In this document: positions 9,145-18,516 of the stretch, one piece after another
How positions within the stretch are numbered: the stretch's first letter is position 1
How the letters are laid out: each line of letters starts with the position of its first letter
Assembly (NCBI RefSeq): GCF_007859755.1
Contig: NZ_SJPF01000003.1
Span: 62,001-126,000 of the forward strand
Origin: Blastopirellula retiformator
GTDB lineage: Bacteria > Planctomycetota > Planctomycetia > Pirellulales > Pirellulaceae
Length of the DNA stretch: 64,000 nt
Direction: 5' to 3'
Position numbers and translations under genes: made by a program
The notes under the pieces: generated by a model
What the model saw: only the letters and a program-made list of their open reading frames with translations
Told to the model about the DNA's origin: nothing
Database searches by the model: none

Positions 9145-11115
9145 CTACTCGTGCGACATCGATTGTTGCAGCGCGTGCAGTTCGGTCTGCCGCGCCAGCG
9201 TCGGCAGTTTCACGAAGATCTGCGTCCCGGCGCCGATCACGCTGTCGATGTTCGCCGACCCGCCGAATAGTCGCGCCCGCTCGATGATGCCGCGGACGCC
9301 GAACCGTTCGTGCGACACCTTCGATAGATCGAAGCCTTTCCCGTCGTCGGAGATTTCGATTTCGATCTGATCTCCTGCGCGGCGGACCATGATGTCGGTG
9401 TGCTTGACGCCGCTATGACGACGAACGTTGGAGATCCCTTCCTGGACGATCCGGAACATGGCGCCGGTTAGCAGCGGATCGAGGTCGTCGAATTCTCCTT
9501 CTGACGCAATCGCCACGTCAAAGCCATAGCGATCCGCTTCCTCGGCCGCCAGGTAACGCAGCGCTTCGGCCAGGCCGTCGTCATCAATCACCAGCGGACG
9601 CAACCGGCTGATCGTGCGGCGGGCTTCGGTGATCGCCGAACGGAGCATCTCGAGCCCTTTCGTTTGATCTTCGACCGCCGGATGATTTTCGTCCTGCAGT
9701 CGATAGCGAACGGCGTCGAGCGCGAACTGGGCGCCGACGACGTACTGAACGAACCCGTCATGAATCTCGAGCGCGGTCAGCTGGCGCTCTTTCTCCTGCA
9801 ACTGCCACAGTTCGCGGAGCAGTTGTTCGTCGTGGGCCAATCGGCGTTGCGTGCGTCGCAGCTCCGAGACGTCGGTCGACGTGATCACGGCGCCTTGGAT
9901 TTCGTCGTCGATGATCAGCGGCCCGCAGCGAACAAGCAGATCTAACACGCCCCCATCGTACGAAAACGTCGTTTCCCATTGCCGCATTTCGCCATTGTCG
10001 AGCGTCGCCTGCAGGTGCGATTTAATCGCCAAGGCGTCGCCTGGGGTGGCCAAATCGACCATCGGGACGCCAATCACTTGCTCACGCGTGACCCCTGGCG
10101 CTGTGCGGTTGATGTAGGTAAAGACGCCCTGACGGTCAAGCGTCATCATGAAGTCAGGCGAGCAATCGCTCATCGCTTGCCATCGGGCAGCCATCGCGTC
10201 GATCTCGGCGCTGGCCTTTACGACCTTTGATTCCAATTCGCCGCGGGCCCTTTCCAGGTGAGTCACATCCCAACAGACGCCGCAGAACAGTTTCGCCTTA
10301 CCGTTCGCATCGCGCTGCACGATGCCGCGGTCGGAGAGGTGATGGACCGAGCCGTCCGGCCAGACGACGCGATAGTTGACCTCGTAAGAAGTCCGGTTGG
10401 CGATCAGATCCTCGATGACTTCCATGATGCGCGGCAGATCTTCGGGATGGAGCGCATTCACGAAGTCGCTCATCTTGATCACTTCGGAGTCGACCTGACG
10501 GCCGAACGCCGGAAAGTTCTTGCCGGTGATCACCAAGTCGTCGGTTTCCAGATTCCAGAAGTAGATCCCCATGTCCGGCGTCGTCAGGGCCAGCTTGACC
10601 TGCTGTTGCGACTCGGCCAGCCGCGCTTCGATCTCTTTTTCTTCGGTGATGTCGATGCAGATGCCGCTGTACGACAGATAGTCGTCGGAAAGCTGACGTG
10701 CATTCGAGCGAATGCGGGCCCAACTCACCTGCTGATCCGGCGAGACGAGTCGCATGTCAATCGCAAACGGCAGACTCGGGTCCTTCAAGCAGGCGTCGGC
10801 CATCGCGTGATATCGCTCGCGATCGTCCGGGTGGATCATCTCGACCATCAACTCGGGCCGGCCATAAACCTGTTCCGGCGAATAGCCAAACCGTTGGATC
10901 CCTTGGCCGATGTAAGTCATCTCCAATTCGCTGCCGTCCACCTTGTTTTTGGTTTGGAACAGGAAGCAGGGGAGACTGTCGGCCACACCGCGCAGCAACG
11001 TGACCTGCTGACGCAGCTCTTGAATCTCGCGATCTTGCTCGGCGCAGCGAGACTCGGCCTGATGAAGTCGCTCCTGGAACTGGGCGATGACTTGTTCAGA
11101 AGTTGGAGAATCCAC
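9145..11115 (-). CDS. PAS-domain sensor histidine kinase, NarX/DegS class
   Basis: 656 residues, no membrane helix, so probably cytoplasmic. An N-terminal coiled coil (about 5-45) is followed by three PAS domains (about 48-160, 170-290, 305-420), a HisKA_3 dimerisation domain with the phospho-acceptor His in ALEIHDGFVQYV (near 445), and a HATPase domain with N box VQEGISNVRRHS and G box ISDDGKGFD. It ends GVRGIIERARLFGG, typical of this class. NarX-type kinases phosphorylate NarL-type response regulators; none is encoded beside it, so the partner is elsewhere. It is an orphan kinase by context. Confidence 0.9.
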   Translation of the reverse strand: MDSPTSEQVIAQFQERLHQAESRCAEQDREIQELRQQVTLLRGVADSLPCFLFQTKNKVDGSELEMTYIGQGIQRFGYSPEQVYGRPELMVEMIHPDDRERYHAMADACLKDPSLPFAIDMRLVSPDQQVSWARIRSNARQLSDDYLSYSGICIDITEEKEIEARLAESQQQVKLALTTPDMGIYFWNLETDDLVITGKNFPAFGRQVDSEVIKMSDFVNALHPEDLPRIMEVIEDLIANRTSYEVNYRVVWPDGSVHHLSDRGIVQRDANGKAKLFCGVCWDVTHLERARGELESKVVKASAEIDAMAARWQAMSDCSPDFMMTLDRQGVFTYINRTAPGVTREQVIGVPMVDLATPGDALAIKSHLQATLDNGEMRQWETTFSYDGGVLDLLVRCGPLIIDDEIQGAVITSTDVSELRRTQRRLAHDEQLLRELWQLQEKERQLTALEIHDGFVQYVVGAQFALDAVRYRLQDENHPAVEDQTKGLEMLRSAITEARRTISRLRPLVIDDDGLAEALRYLAAEEADRYGFDVAIASEGEFDDLDPLLTGAMFRIVQEGISNVRRHSGVKHTDIMVRRAGDQIEIEISDDGKGFDLSKVSHERFGVRGIIERARLFGGSANIDSVIGAGTQIFVKLPTLARQTELHALQQSMSHE

Positions 11116-11239
11116 AGCTTGGCTTTGAACTTACGGCGGCATGAAGAGATAAGGGATCTCTACAATTCTAACCGCAAGTTTCTTATATACGCACCCGGAG
11201 GGGTGTGGATCTCCGCATTGCCCCATCGGAATATGCCGA

Positions 11240-12286
11240 TTACTTCGGCGGAGGCGGAAGTTGCAGCCCGCTGTTGCCAACCGGTTGGGCCAGCGCCGCC
11301 GAATACTGCTCGAGCAACGCCACCAACGAGCGGAAATCGGGGCGCTGCGTCAATTGAGCGTAGTCGGGGTTGGCCATGATGCGGCGGAAGTTCTCCAGCG
11401 ACGTGGCCATCGCCTGGGGCGAAGGTTGGCGTCCGGGGGTGTAGACCTCGGCCGGCAATGCGAGATACTGGCGCCAGTTTTCGTCCAAAACCGCCGCCAA
11501 ACGCTGCGACGCCGACGCGGTCTCGGCCTGCAATTGGTTCAGGTGTTCCGAAGCTTCGGCGACGTTTTCAATCGCCGGCGTGGGCGAAGTCAGTTTCATC
11601 TGCGGCTGTCCTTGCACGACGACCTGTCCCGCCGGAACCGGGGCCGAGTACTTCAGGACCGTGGCGACCAGTTCGTTGGCGGCCGGCGGAACGCCATTGG
11701 CGTAGTAAGCCTGCGTGGCGGCCGGGTTCATCTTCAGGGCGCTGCCGTCCAGCGAAGCGCCGATAAACAGGCCGCGGCTGCGGTTGTACGAGTAGATCTC
11801 GGATTTCAGCTGCAGATCGGTTCCGGCCGAAGCTTGTCGACCGACCGGGCCAGCGGCCGCCGCGGCGTCGACGCCCAGCGTGAACTGCCCCTTAAGCAGG
11901 TTTTGGACGCTGTTCTGAGTGCGGAAGACGAGGATGACGTCGGTCGATTGGACCCCGACCTGCCAGCCGACGCTGCCGCCGGTCATGCTGACGAACTGCG
12001 GAGCGGTCCAGCCGCCGGTGTTGGCGTCGCGGACCATTACCACGCCATTGCCATGCCGTACGCCGACGACGAAGCCCCCTTTGATCATGTTCGGAATGAT
12101 CACCAGGCCTTGGGCGTCTTCCAGCATCTTGTGCGGAATCCCTTTGGCGGGGATCTGCATGATGTCGCTCAGGACGCTGGTCGCCTGAGCGACCGTTTGA
12201 TTTTCGAGCGATTGGGCGTGGGCCGTCGTGGCGGCCGACAGCGCGACCGCACAAAGAGCCGCTAGCGTCAGTTTTGCGTAGTGCAT
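11240..12286 (-). CDS. Secreted SYLF-domain (lipid-binding) protein
   Basis: 348 residues. A signal peptide (ending TTAHA) precedes a SYLF/DUF500 domain, recognised by IPAKGIPHKMLEDAQGLVIIPNMIKGGFVVG and DANTGGWTAPQFVSMTGGSVGWQVGVQ, quoted here in part: GLVIIPNMIKGGFVVG and GGSVGWQVG. SYLF domains bind phospholipids in eukaryotes; bacterial exported members are uncharacterised. I chose ATG 12286 because AAGGAGG lies six bases upstream; a GTG at 12310 is in frame but has no such site. The C-terminal third is helical and Gln/Ala-rich. Confidence 0.88.
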   Translation of the reverse strand: MHYAKLTLAALCAVALSAATTAHAQSLENQTVAQATSVLSDIMQIPAKGIPHKMLEDAQGLVIIPNMIKGGFVVGVRHGNGVVMVRDANTGGWTAPQFVSMTGGSVGWQVGVQSTDVILVFRTQNSVQNLLKGQFTLGVDAAAAAGPVGRQASAGTDLQLKSEIYSYNRSRGLFIGASLDGSALKMNPAATQAYYANGVPPAANELVATVLKYSAPVPAGQVVVQGQPQMKLTSPTPAIENVAEASEHLNQLQAETASASQRLAAVLDENWRQYLALPAEVYTPGRQPSPQAMATSLENFRRIMANPDYAQLTQRPDFRSLVALLEQYSAALAQPVGNSGLQLPPPPK

Positions 12287-12445
12287 CGCAATCCTCCTTG
12301 TTCGTCGCACTCTCTTGTTTCCATGTTTGATACGGCAATTTACCCGGGATGGGTTGGTGGGAAAACAGAGAAATCTTCGCTAGCACCCGCTGCGGACCGG
12401 CATATTCGGATTGATTTCCCCCACCGATGTGTCGATGATCCCGAT

Positions 12446-12625
12446 ATGAAGAAGATCACGTTCACCATCTTGATGCTGATGTTGCTGCCCATGTTGTCGG
12501 GCTGCGCTGCATGCGACTGGCTGCTCGGGGGAATCGCTGACAACTATTATGGCGCCGCCAATCGCACCGAACGTTGGCAGAACTCGACCGGGCACGAATT
12601 TCAGCAAAGCGACTTTCAGTACTAG
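12446..12625 (+). CDS. Small lipoprotein
   Basis: 59 residues starting MKKITFTILMLMLLPML, followed by the lipobox LSGC, so a short lipidated peptide (about 40 residues mature: AACDWLLGG ... GHEFQQSDFQY). The in-frame region upstream to 12281 lacks a leader character. No family recognised. Confidence 0.65.
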   Translation: MKKITFTILMLMLLPMLSGCAACDWLLGGIADNYYGAANRTERWQNSTGHEFQQSDFQY

Positions 12626-12808
12626 CAGCATCGCCCCTATCTCTCGTATCCCCCTCCATTGATCTTTTCGGGCCGGTTGATGTTGACCCCGGTCGGCTTT
12701 GCGGCGTAATCTCCTGCCGAGAATTCGCGGCCGCATGAAATACATATCGCGGCGCGAACTCTTTCCCCCTTTGCTGCTAGCAACCTTGTCTGTTGGATCG
12801 AACCGAGG

Positions 12809-13726
12809 ATGTCCCTTTCGGCCCGTTACCTGTCGCTTCTCACCTTGCTTGCATATTCCGCGTGCGGCTGCGCACTGTGGCAGACCGAACCGACTTCGGA
12901 ACCCTCTTCTCTTCCCTCCAGCGACATCGCCGACGATACGGTCATCCTGGAAACGACCAAGGTTCGCATTCCGACCGTGCACGAAGATGCAATCCAGCAG
13001 ATGTGGCTGGAAGTGGACGAGCAGTTCATGCCGGCCGCGATGCGCAGTCGTCTGTATGAGAACGGGATCCGCGTCGGACTGATCAACTATCACCTGCCCG
13101 AGCAGGTTCGTAATTTGATTTCGGCCAACTCCGGCAAAGCGGGGCTTAACGGACAGTCGTCGGTCTTGATCAAAGATGGCGACGTGCCGATCGCCGAGCA
13201 GCGCCGCTTCCGCAAAGGGAAGCGGGGAGAACTGGTCGCCTCGGACGTAATGCCCGAGCTGACCTGCTTCGTCAAACAGGGGGACGCCGTGACCGGCGAG
13301 ACCTACTACCAGGCGCAGTGCCGCTTTGCGATTCTCACGTATCCCCAGGGAGATGGCCGCGTCTTGATTGAACTGGTACCAGAGATCCAGCATGGTCAGC
13401 CGCAGCGTAAGTTCTCATCCAGCGGTGACGGGGTCTTTCAGCTGGCCGCCAAACCGCGCTCCGAACCGCTCACCGACCTGACCATGAAGGCGATCATGGC
13501 GCCGGGCGAAACGCTCATTTTGGGCGCCACCGACGAGCTGCGCGGGGTCGGCAAATCGTTCTTTACCCGTGATGACGGGCGGCGTCAGGTGCTGCTGATC
13601 CGCCTGGCGGCGAGCCAAACCGACGGTCTGTTTGCCGGCGATGTAGAAAAAACTCCCGAACCCGGGGGGATTTCGCCCATTAAAGCAGAATCTACGGAAA
13701 CCTATGGCTCCGTGACGTTTGATTAG
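12809..13726 (+). CDS. Exported protein of unknown function
   Basis: 305 residues. The leader MSLSARYLSLLTLLAYSACGC resembles a lipoprotein signal (SAC or CGC as acceptor). The mature part has an all-beta look, with pieces such as FRKGKRGELVASDVMPEL, RVLIELVPEIQHGQPQ and APGETLILGATDELRGVGKSFF; the last is reminiscent of secretin-associated beta domains, but I cannot name a family. An upstream in-frame stretch is not needed. It precedes the aldolase gene by 139 bases. Confidence 0.7.
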   Translation: MSLSARYLSLLTLLAYSACGCALWQTEPTSEPSSLPSSDIADDTVILETTKVRIPTVHEDAIQQMWLEVDEQFMPAAMRSRLYENGIRVGLINYHLPEQVRNLISANSGKAGLNGQSSVLIKDGDVPIAEQRRFRKGKRGELVASDVMPELTCFVKQGDAVTGETYYQAQCRFAILTYPQGDGRVLIELVPEIQHGQPQRKFSSSGDGVFQLAAKPRSEPLTDLTMKAIMAPGETLILGATDELRGVGKSFFTRDDGRRQVLLIRLAASQTDGLFAGDVEKTPEPGGISPIKAESTETYGSVTFD

Positions 13727-13865
13727 TTTCCGGGGGATTGACCGGAACGCTCTTGCAGTTTGATAATCGAGCGATTCAATCACGGAAATTACTTACCACA
13801 GGGCGCAACCCGGCGGCGATTTCGCTTCTAGCGCGTCCGAATAGTTCTGCTGAGGAGAGAAGTCT

Positions 13866-14882
13866 ATGCCTCTGGTTACGCTCCGCACCCTGCTCGATCA
13901 CGCCGCCGAAAACGATTACGGCGTCGCCGCGTTCAACGTCAACAACATGGAGCAGATCCAATCGATCATGGAAGCTGCCGCCGAGACCGATTCTCCGGTC
14001 ATCGTCCAAGCTTCGCGTGGCGCTCGCGCTTACTCGCAAGACAACTACCTGCGTCACCTGATGCTGGCCGCTGCGGAACTCTACCCGCAGATTCCGATCG
14101 TCATGCACCAGGACCACGGCAACAGCCCGGAAACCTGCATGAGCGCCGTCGAAAACGGCTTCACGTCGGTGATGATGGACGGTTCGCTGAAGGAAGATGG
14201 TAAGACTCCGGCCGACTTTGACTACAACGTCGCGGTCACCAAGAAGGTGGTCGAACTGGCTCACTCCAAGGGCGTTGGCGTCGAAGGCGAACTCGGTTGC
14301 TTGGGTTCGCTGGAAAGCGGCACCGGCGAAGCGGAAGATGGTCACGGCGCCGTCGGCGAACTGTCGCACGATCAGCTGTTGACCGATCCGGACGAAGCGG
14401 CCGAATTTGTGAAGCTGACCAATGTGGATGCGTTGGCCGTCGCGATCGGCACCAGCCATGGCGCTTACAAGTTCACCAAGAAGCCGACCGGCGAAGTCTT
14501 GGCGATGGACCGCATCGAAGCGATCCACAAGAAGTTGCCGAACACCCACCTGGTGATGCACGGCAGCTCGTCGGTTCCGCAAGAGCTGCAAGACATCATC
14601 AACCAGTACGGCGGCGAAATGAAGCAAACGTTCGGCGTGCCGGTCGAAGAAATTCAACGCGGCATCAAGAGCGGCGTTCGCAAGATCAACGTCGACACCG
14701 ACAACCGCATGGCGATCACCGGCGCCATCCGCAAGGTCCTGCAAGAGAAGCCGGCGGAATTTGATCCCCGCGCTTACATGAAGCCGGCCCGCGAAGCGAT
14801 GAAGCAAGTCTGCATCGCCCGCATGACCGCCTTCGGCCAAGCCGGCCAGGCCGCCAAGATGCGCGACGCCAAGCTGTTTTAA
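13866..14882 (+). CDS. fba: Class II fructose-bisphosphate aldolase
   Basis: 338 residues. Zinc-dependent cleavage and formation of fructose 1,6-bisphosphate in glycolysis and gluconeogenesis. Metal and substrate motifs of class II aldolases are present: VMHQDHGNS (near 80-88), [31 protein letters not shown] and [11 protein letters not shown], and a C-terminal [16 protein letters not shown]. It resembles the CbbA (Calvin-type) subgroup. GAGGAGAG six to thirteen bases before ATG 13866 supports the start. A strong terminator follows at 14920-14951. Confidence 0.95.
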   Translation: MPLVTLRTLLDHAAENDYGVAAFNVNNMEQIQSIMEAAAETDSPVIVQASRGARAYSQDNYLRHLMLAAAELYPQIPIVMHQDHGNSPETCMSAVENGFTSVMMDGSLKEDGKTPADFDYNVAVTKKVVELAHSKGVGVEGELGCLGSLESGTGEAEDGHGAVGELSHDQLLTDPDEAAEFVKLTNVDALAVAIGTSHGAYKFTKKPTGEVLAMDRIEAIHKKLPNTHLVMHGSSSVPQELQDIINQYGGEMKQTFGVPVEEIQRGIKSGVRKINVDTDNRMAITGAIRKVLQEKPAEFDPRAYMKPAREAMKQVCIARMTAFGQAGQAAKMRDAKLF

Positions 14883-14919
14883 TCGCAGCTCGATTCACGG
14901 CCCACAGTTGTAAAACTGA

Positions 14920-14954
14920 AAAACGCCCTGGTCGATTGGCCAGGGCGTTTTGCG
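14920..14954 (+). terminator. Rho-independent terminator of fba
   Basis: AAAACGCCCTGG (14920-14931), 8-nt loop, CCAGGGCGTTTT (14940-14951). The symmetric A and T runs let it work for either strand. Confidence 0.85.
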
Positions 14955-14960
14955 TTTCGA

Positions 14961-14994
14961 ATAGTAGCCCGCAGCGCGAGCGAGGGAAAAGCGG
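14961..14994 (+). repeat. 34-bp dispersed repeat, copy 1
   Basis: Begins ATAGTAGCCCG and ends GAGGGAAAAGCGG. Copy 2 at 15503-15536 is the same sequence inverted with two mismatches; the phosphatase gene lies between them. Weaker relatives are at 24056-24071 and 40018-40038. Confidence 0.8.
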
Positions 14995-15000
14995 TCTCAA

Positions 15001-15420
15001 TCACCCAGCGGCATGCACCGCCAAGAGATCACGCCACAAATGCGGAGAAACCTGCAGCGGCATTCGCTCGGCCAGCTCGGCCAAGACCTCATCCGGAGAA
15101 CGCGATTCGACCTGTGCCAAGGCGATCGCCGCCACCGACGGGGAACGACTCATCCCAGCGCTGCAGAACAGCAGAGTCGGCGTTTGTTCGTCTAACAGTC
15201 GCACAACCGTGGCGACGGCCAACTTCAACGTCGCAGGCGAATTGCCACTTCCATCCAGAATCGGAATGCGACAGTAGATCAGCTCGCGAGTCAAAGGGAT
15301 TGGCGGCTCTTCCATCGCCAGATCGCAAATCGCTACGGCCCCCAGGTCATGTAACCGCCGCAGGTCGCGCGCTTCGACGACGTTGGCGATCCAAAATCGA
15401 TGGCGGAGGAGTTCTTGCAT
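15001..15420 (-). CDS. Dual-specificity-type protein phosphatase
   Basis: 139 residues, close to a minimal dual-specificity/tyrosine phosphatase domain. The P-loop FCSAGMSRSP fits CxxxxxR with Cys86 and Arg92. Upstream are DLGAVAICDLAMEE and IPILDGSGN, the latter where a general acid Asp could sit. Probably cytoplasmic. It is the only gene between two inverted copies of a 34-bp repeat, which suggests that it moved or is regulated as a unit. Substrate unknown. Confidence 0.85.
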   Translation of the reverse strand: MQELLRHRFWIANVVEARDLRRLHDLGAVAICDLAMEEPPIPLTRELIYCRIPILDGSGNSPATLKLAVATVVRLLDEQTPTLLFCSAGMSRSPSVAAIALAQVESRSPDEVLAELAERMPLQVSPHLWRDLLAVHAAG

Positions 15421-15502
15421 TTGTTGAGCGTGCGAGACGTACTTGTGGTTGTTTCTATTGTAGGCCGCCGGTTAGCTTCATGTTGCGGAATTGTTCTGCC
15501 AT

Positions 15503-15536
15503 CCGCTTTTCCCTCGCTTGCGCTTCGGGCTACTAT
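15503..15536 (-). repeat. 34-bp dispersed repeat, copy 2 (inverted)
   Basis: CCGCTTTTCCCTC ... CGGGCTACTAT, the inverse of 14961-14994. It lies just 8 bases before the signal peptidase start at 15544, so it occupies that gene's 5' leader region. Confidence 0.8.
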
Positions 15537-15543
15537 TGGAGGT

Positions 15544-16617
15544 ATGCAACGGCTTTTGACACTGGGGGGACTCTTGGCGATCGCGGCTTTGGCCGGCGGG
15601 TACTTCCTTGCTGCGCGGCAGGCGACCTATCGCGTCAGCGGGCCGTCGATGGCGCCGGCTTTGTTGGGACCGCACTATGAAGTCGTTTGTCCTGAATGTG
15701 GACATGCCTTTGCGATCGATGCGACGCGCGGACCGCTGCCAACCGCCACGTGCGACTACTGCGGCGCGATTGCGGCGGTGAAGACCGGCGAAGTGATCGC
15801 TGGCGATGCGATCCAGCCCAAGTCGGGCGAGATCGAGCGGTTGGACTTGGTGATGTTTCCTGATCCAGACGATCCGGCGCAGCAGGTCGTCAAACGGATT
15901 GTTGGACTGCCGGGCGAAACGATCGCTGGTCGCGACGGCGACTTGTGGATCAACGGCCGGCGGTATCAAAAGTCGTGGGAAGAATTCCGCCGCGTCGCCA
16001 TTCCGGTCTTTGAGACCACCGGGCTGATCGAGCAGTCGCCGCCCCACCTCATCAAGTCGGCGGACGGATCGATCGCGTATCATCACCAAGTGCACAGCCA
16101 GGGGATTCAGCTCTCCGGCGAGTCGCCGCCGCTGGATGACTATCCCTACAATCAAGGCCTGCCGGGCAAGCTGCGGCCGATTCGCGATCTCGGACTGGTT
16201 TGCCAGTTGCAAGGGGACGAGGCCCCGTTGGCGTTGGCGATCATCCATCGCGATGGGGAGTGGCGAAGAAAATTTGCCGCGGACTCGGCGGAGAAATCGC
16301 TCGACGTGGGGCTGGCCCTATGCGACGGCCGGCTGATCAGCAATCGCGGAGCCCCTGTATCGATCGACGAGACCGAGCTGGCGACGTGCGAACTGGCTGC
16401 GACTCCCCTTCGCTTAAGTACCGGGGGAAACGGGGGGTTGGGTCGATTTTTGGTCCTGCGGGACATTCATTACGCCGATTTTCCCGAAACCAAGGTACCT
16501 GCACACGCGTACTACGTTTTGGGGGATAATGTGCTGGCATCGCGAGATTCGCGAGAATTTGGCCCGATTTCGGCCAAAAACGTCCGGGGGATGGTCCCCG
16601 CTAGCAAGCCGGACTAA
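15544..16617 (+). CDS. lepB: Signal peptidase I paralog with zinc-ribbon insertion
   Basis: 357 residues. An N-terminal membrane helix (about 4-24) precedes the catalytic Ser35 in SGPSMAP. A CxxC...CxxC pair (Cys49, 52, 70, 73) follows at once, forming a probable zinc ribbon not found in the Escherichia coli enzyme. The general-base Lys117 lies in VVKRIVGLPGE. About 200 further residues lead to the C-terminal box YVLGDNVLASRDSREFGPI. It should cleave signal peptides at the outer face of the inner membrane. ATG 15544 begins the membrane helix; an earlier in-frame ATG at 15400 overlaps the phosphatase start and is rejected. A second paralog follows. Confidence 0.9.
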   Translation: MQRLLTLGGLLAIAALAGGYFLAARQATYRVSGPSMAPALLGPHYEVVCPECGHAFAIDATRGPLPTATCDYCGAIAAVKTGEVIAGDAIQPKSGEIERLDLVMFPDPDDPAQQVVKRIVGLPGETIAGRDGDLWINGRRYQKSWEEFRRVAIPVFETTGLIEQSPPHLIKSADGSIAYHHQVHSQGIQLSGESPPLDDYPYNQGLPGKLRPIRDLGLVCQLQGDEAPLALAIIHRDGEWRRKFAADSAEKSLDVGLALCDGRLISNRGAPVSIDETELATCELAATPLRLSTGGNGGLGRFLVLRDIHYADFPETKVPAHAYYVLGDNVLASRDSREFGPISAKNVRGMVPASKPD

Positions 16618-16695
16618 AGTTCCTTCCGATTGGCAAATCCGGTATAGTTTCGCTTTTGGCGCCCAAATTGCGCCCCCTATCGTCTGAGAACGTGC

Positions 16696-18468
16696 ATGGC
16701 CCGTAAGAATCGAACCAAGTCCGCCATTCCCGACGCCCCCCAAGCGAAACCGACGGCGGCGACGAAGGCCGCTCCGCCGAAGAAGTCGGCCGCCGACAAC
16801 TTTGCGATCACGCGCGAGTTCATCGAGTCGGTGGCGATCGCGATCGTGTTGGCGCTGCTGTTCCGCGCGTTCGAGGCCGAAGCGTTCATCATTCCGACCG
16901 GTTCGATGGCCCCGACGCTATTCGGGCGGCACAAGGACGTCCTGGACGAAGAGACGGGGTACGAGTACCACGTCGGCGCCAGCGAAGAAATGAACAAACA
17001 GTCGGGGCAGAAGATCGACGGCAACGATCTGGTCAGCACGATCGATCCGCTCTACCACACCGTCCAAAATATCGAACACCTGCCGTCGTATCCGGGCGAC
17101 CGGATCCTGGTCAGCAAGTTTGCGTACGAGTTCTTCTCGCCCAAGCGGTGGGATGTGATCGTCTTCAAGTTCCCGCTCGAGCCGAACGTCAATTACATCA
17201 AGCGGTTGATCGGCCTGCCGGGCGAAACGGTCAACATCTGGCACGGCGATATTTACATCACGGAAGATCCCGAGGATGAAGTCGGCAAGATTGCCCGCAA
17301 GCCTCCCCGCAAACAGCTGACGATGCTGCAGATGGTCTACGATTCCGACTTTCCGAATCCCGACCTTCAGCAAGCAGGCTTTCCTGATCGTTTTGAGCCG
17401 TACCCGCTAAGCAGTGCGGCCTGGCAAAAGCAGGACGACGCCGAGTTTCCGTACGTCTGCCAGCCGACCGGCGGCGAGATCGATTGGCTCCGCTATCGCA
17501 ATATCTTCCCCGATTCGTCGGACTGGAACATGGCCAAGCATGGCCAGAAGGTTAACGCGGAAAAAGCGCGAGAAGAAGACAGCAGCCTGATCACCGACTT
17601 CAACGTCTACAACGCGGCCTGGTACTCGGGACGCCCCGGTTTGCAGTCGCTCGATTACGGCATGCACTGGGTTGGCGACTTGGCGATAGAAGCCGATTTG
17701 AACATCGAGTCCGACTCGGGCGAAGTGATCTTGGAGTTGGTCGAAGGTCAGCACAAGTTCCGCTGTACGTTTGACGTGGCGACCGGAGCGACGACGCTGT
17801 CGATTCTGGGAGACAAGATCACCTTTGACGCCAACGACGCCCGGTCGTTGGAATTCAAGACCTCGGTTCGCGGGCCAGGCAATTATTCGGTCCGCTTCGC
17901 CAACTGCGACGACGAACTGCGACTCTGGATCGATGAGAGCCTGGTGACGTTGCCGTCGCCGGCAACGTTCGTCTCGCCGCGCAACGTCAAACCGTTTTGG
18001 AGCGAAGAAGACCCGGGCGACCTGTTGCCGGTCGGCATCGGCTCGCGCGGCGCCAAGCTGTCGGCCAAGAGCCTACGAATCAAACGCGACGTCTACTACA
18101 TCGCCGACTCGGCGCAAGCGCGCGAGTCCCGTGGTCGCGATCCGATCTTCGACTATCACACGCCGACCGGCGATCGACCGCAGACCGACGAACAGATTCT
18201 GGATACGATGCGTGATCCGGCGATCTGGAATACGACCGACCTGTGGGACATGCGGGCCCTGGCGCAGTTTACGCTCGAAGAAGAACAGTATTTCCCCCTG
18301 GGAGATAATAGTGCGGCGAGCTTTGACGGGCGACTTTGGCCGCCCGGCGAACAGCATGTGCCGAGCGACTTGTTGATCGGCAAGGCGCTGTTCGTCTACT
18401 GGCCCCATTCGACGCACAAACCGATTCCTTACTTTCCCAATTTCCGTCGGATGAAGTTCATCGAGTAA
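16696..18468 (+). CDS. lepB: Large signal peptidase I paralog with inserted beta domain
   Basis: 590 residues, nearly twice the usual length. A Lys/Ala-rich cytoplasmic tail and one helix (about 44-64) precede catalytic Ser70 (IPTGSMAPTL) and Lys169 (NYIKRLIGLPGE). Between the Lys box and the last box (YFPLGDNSAASFDGRLW, near 532) lie about 330 extra residues. Within this insertion a stretch near 330-460 (ADLNIESDSGEVILELVEG, FKTSVRGPGNYSVRFANCDDEL quoted in part) resembles a concanavalin/LamG-like jelly roll. The position of the zinc ribbon of the neighbour paralog is occupied by a Cys-free version (DEETGYEYHVGAS). Likely cotranscribed with 15544 and lptB. Confidence 0.9.
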   Translation: MARKNRTKSAIPDAPQAKPTAATKAAPPKKSAADNFAITREFIESVAIAIVLALLFRAFEAEAFIIPTGSMAPTLFGRHKDVLDEETGYEYHVGASEEMNKQSGQKIDGNDLVSTIDPLYHTVQNIEHLPSYPGDRILVSKFAYEFFSPKRWDVIVFKFPLEPNVNYIKRLIGLPGETVNIWHGDIYITEDPEDEVGKIARKPPRKQLTMLQMVYDSDFPNPDLQQAGFPDRFEPYPLSSAAWQKQDDAEFPYVCQPTGGEIDWLRYRNIFPDSSDWNMAKHGQKVNAEKAREEDSSLITDFNVYNAAWYSGRPGLQSLDYGMHWVGDLAIEADLNIESDSGEVILELVEGQHKFRCTFDVATGATTLSILGDKITFDANDARSLEFKTSVRGPGNYSVRFANCDDELRLWIDESLVTLPSPATFVSPRNVKPFWSEEDPGDLLPVGIGSRGAKLSAKSLRIKRDVYYIADSAQARESRGRDPIFDYHTPTGDRPQTDEQILDTMRDPAIWNTTDLWDMRALAQFTLEEEQYFPLGDNSAASFDGRLWPPGEQHVPSDLLIGKALFVYWPHSTHKPIPYFPNFRRMKFIE

Positions 18469-18516
18469 ACGCTTACTCGATTGCTTCTCGACGCGGCATG
18501 GATGCGCAGCGAGATC

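Noticed and set aside
10258-11379. 373-codon open frame opposite the histidine kinase
   Set aside because: Antisense shadow of a clear PAS/histidine kinase gene.
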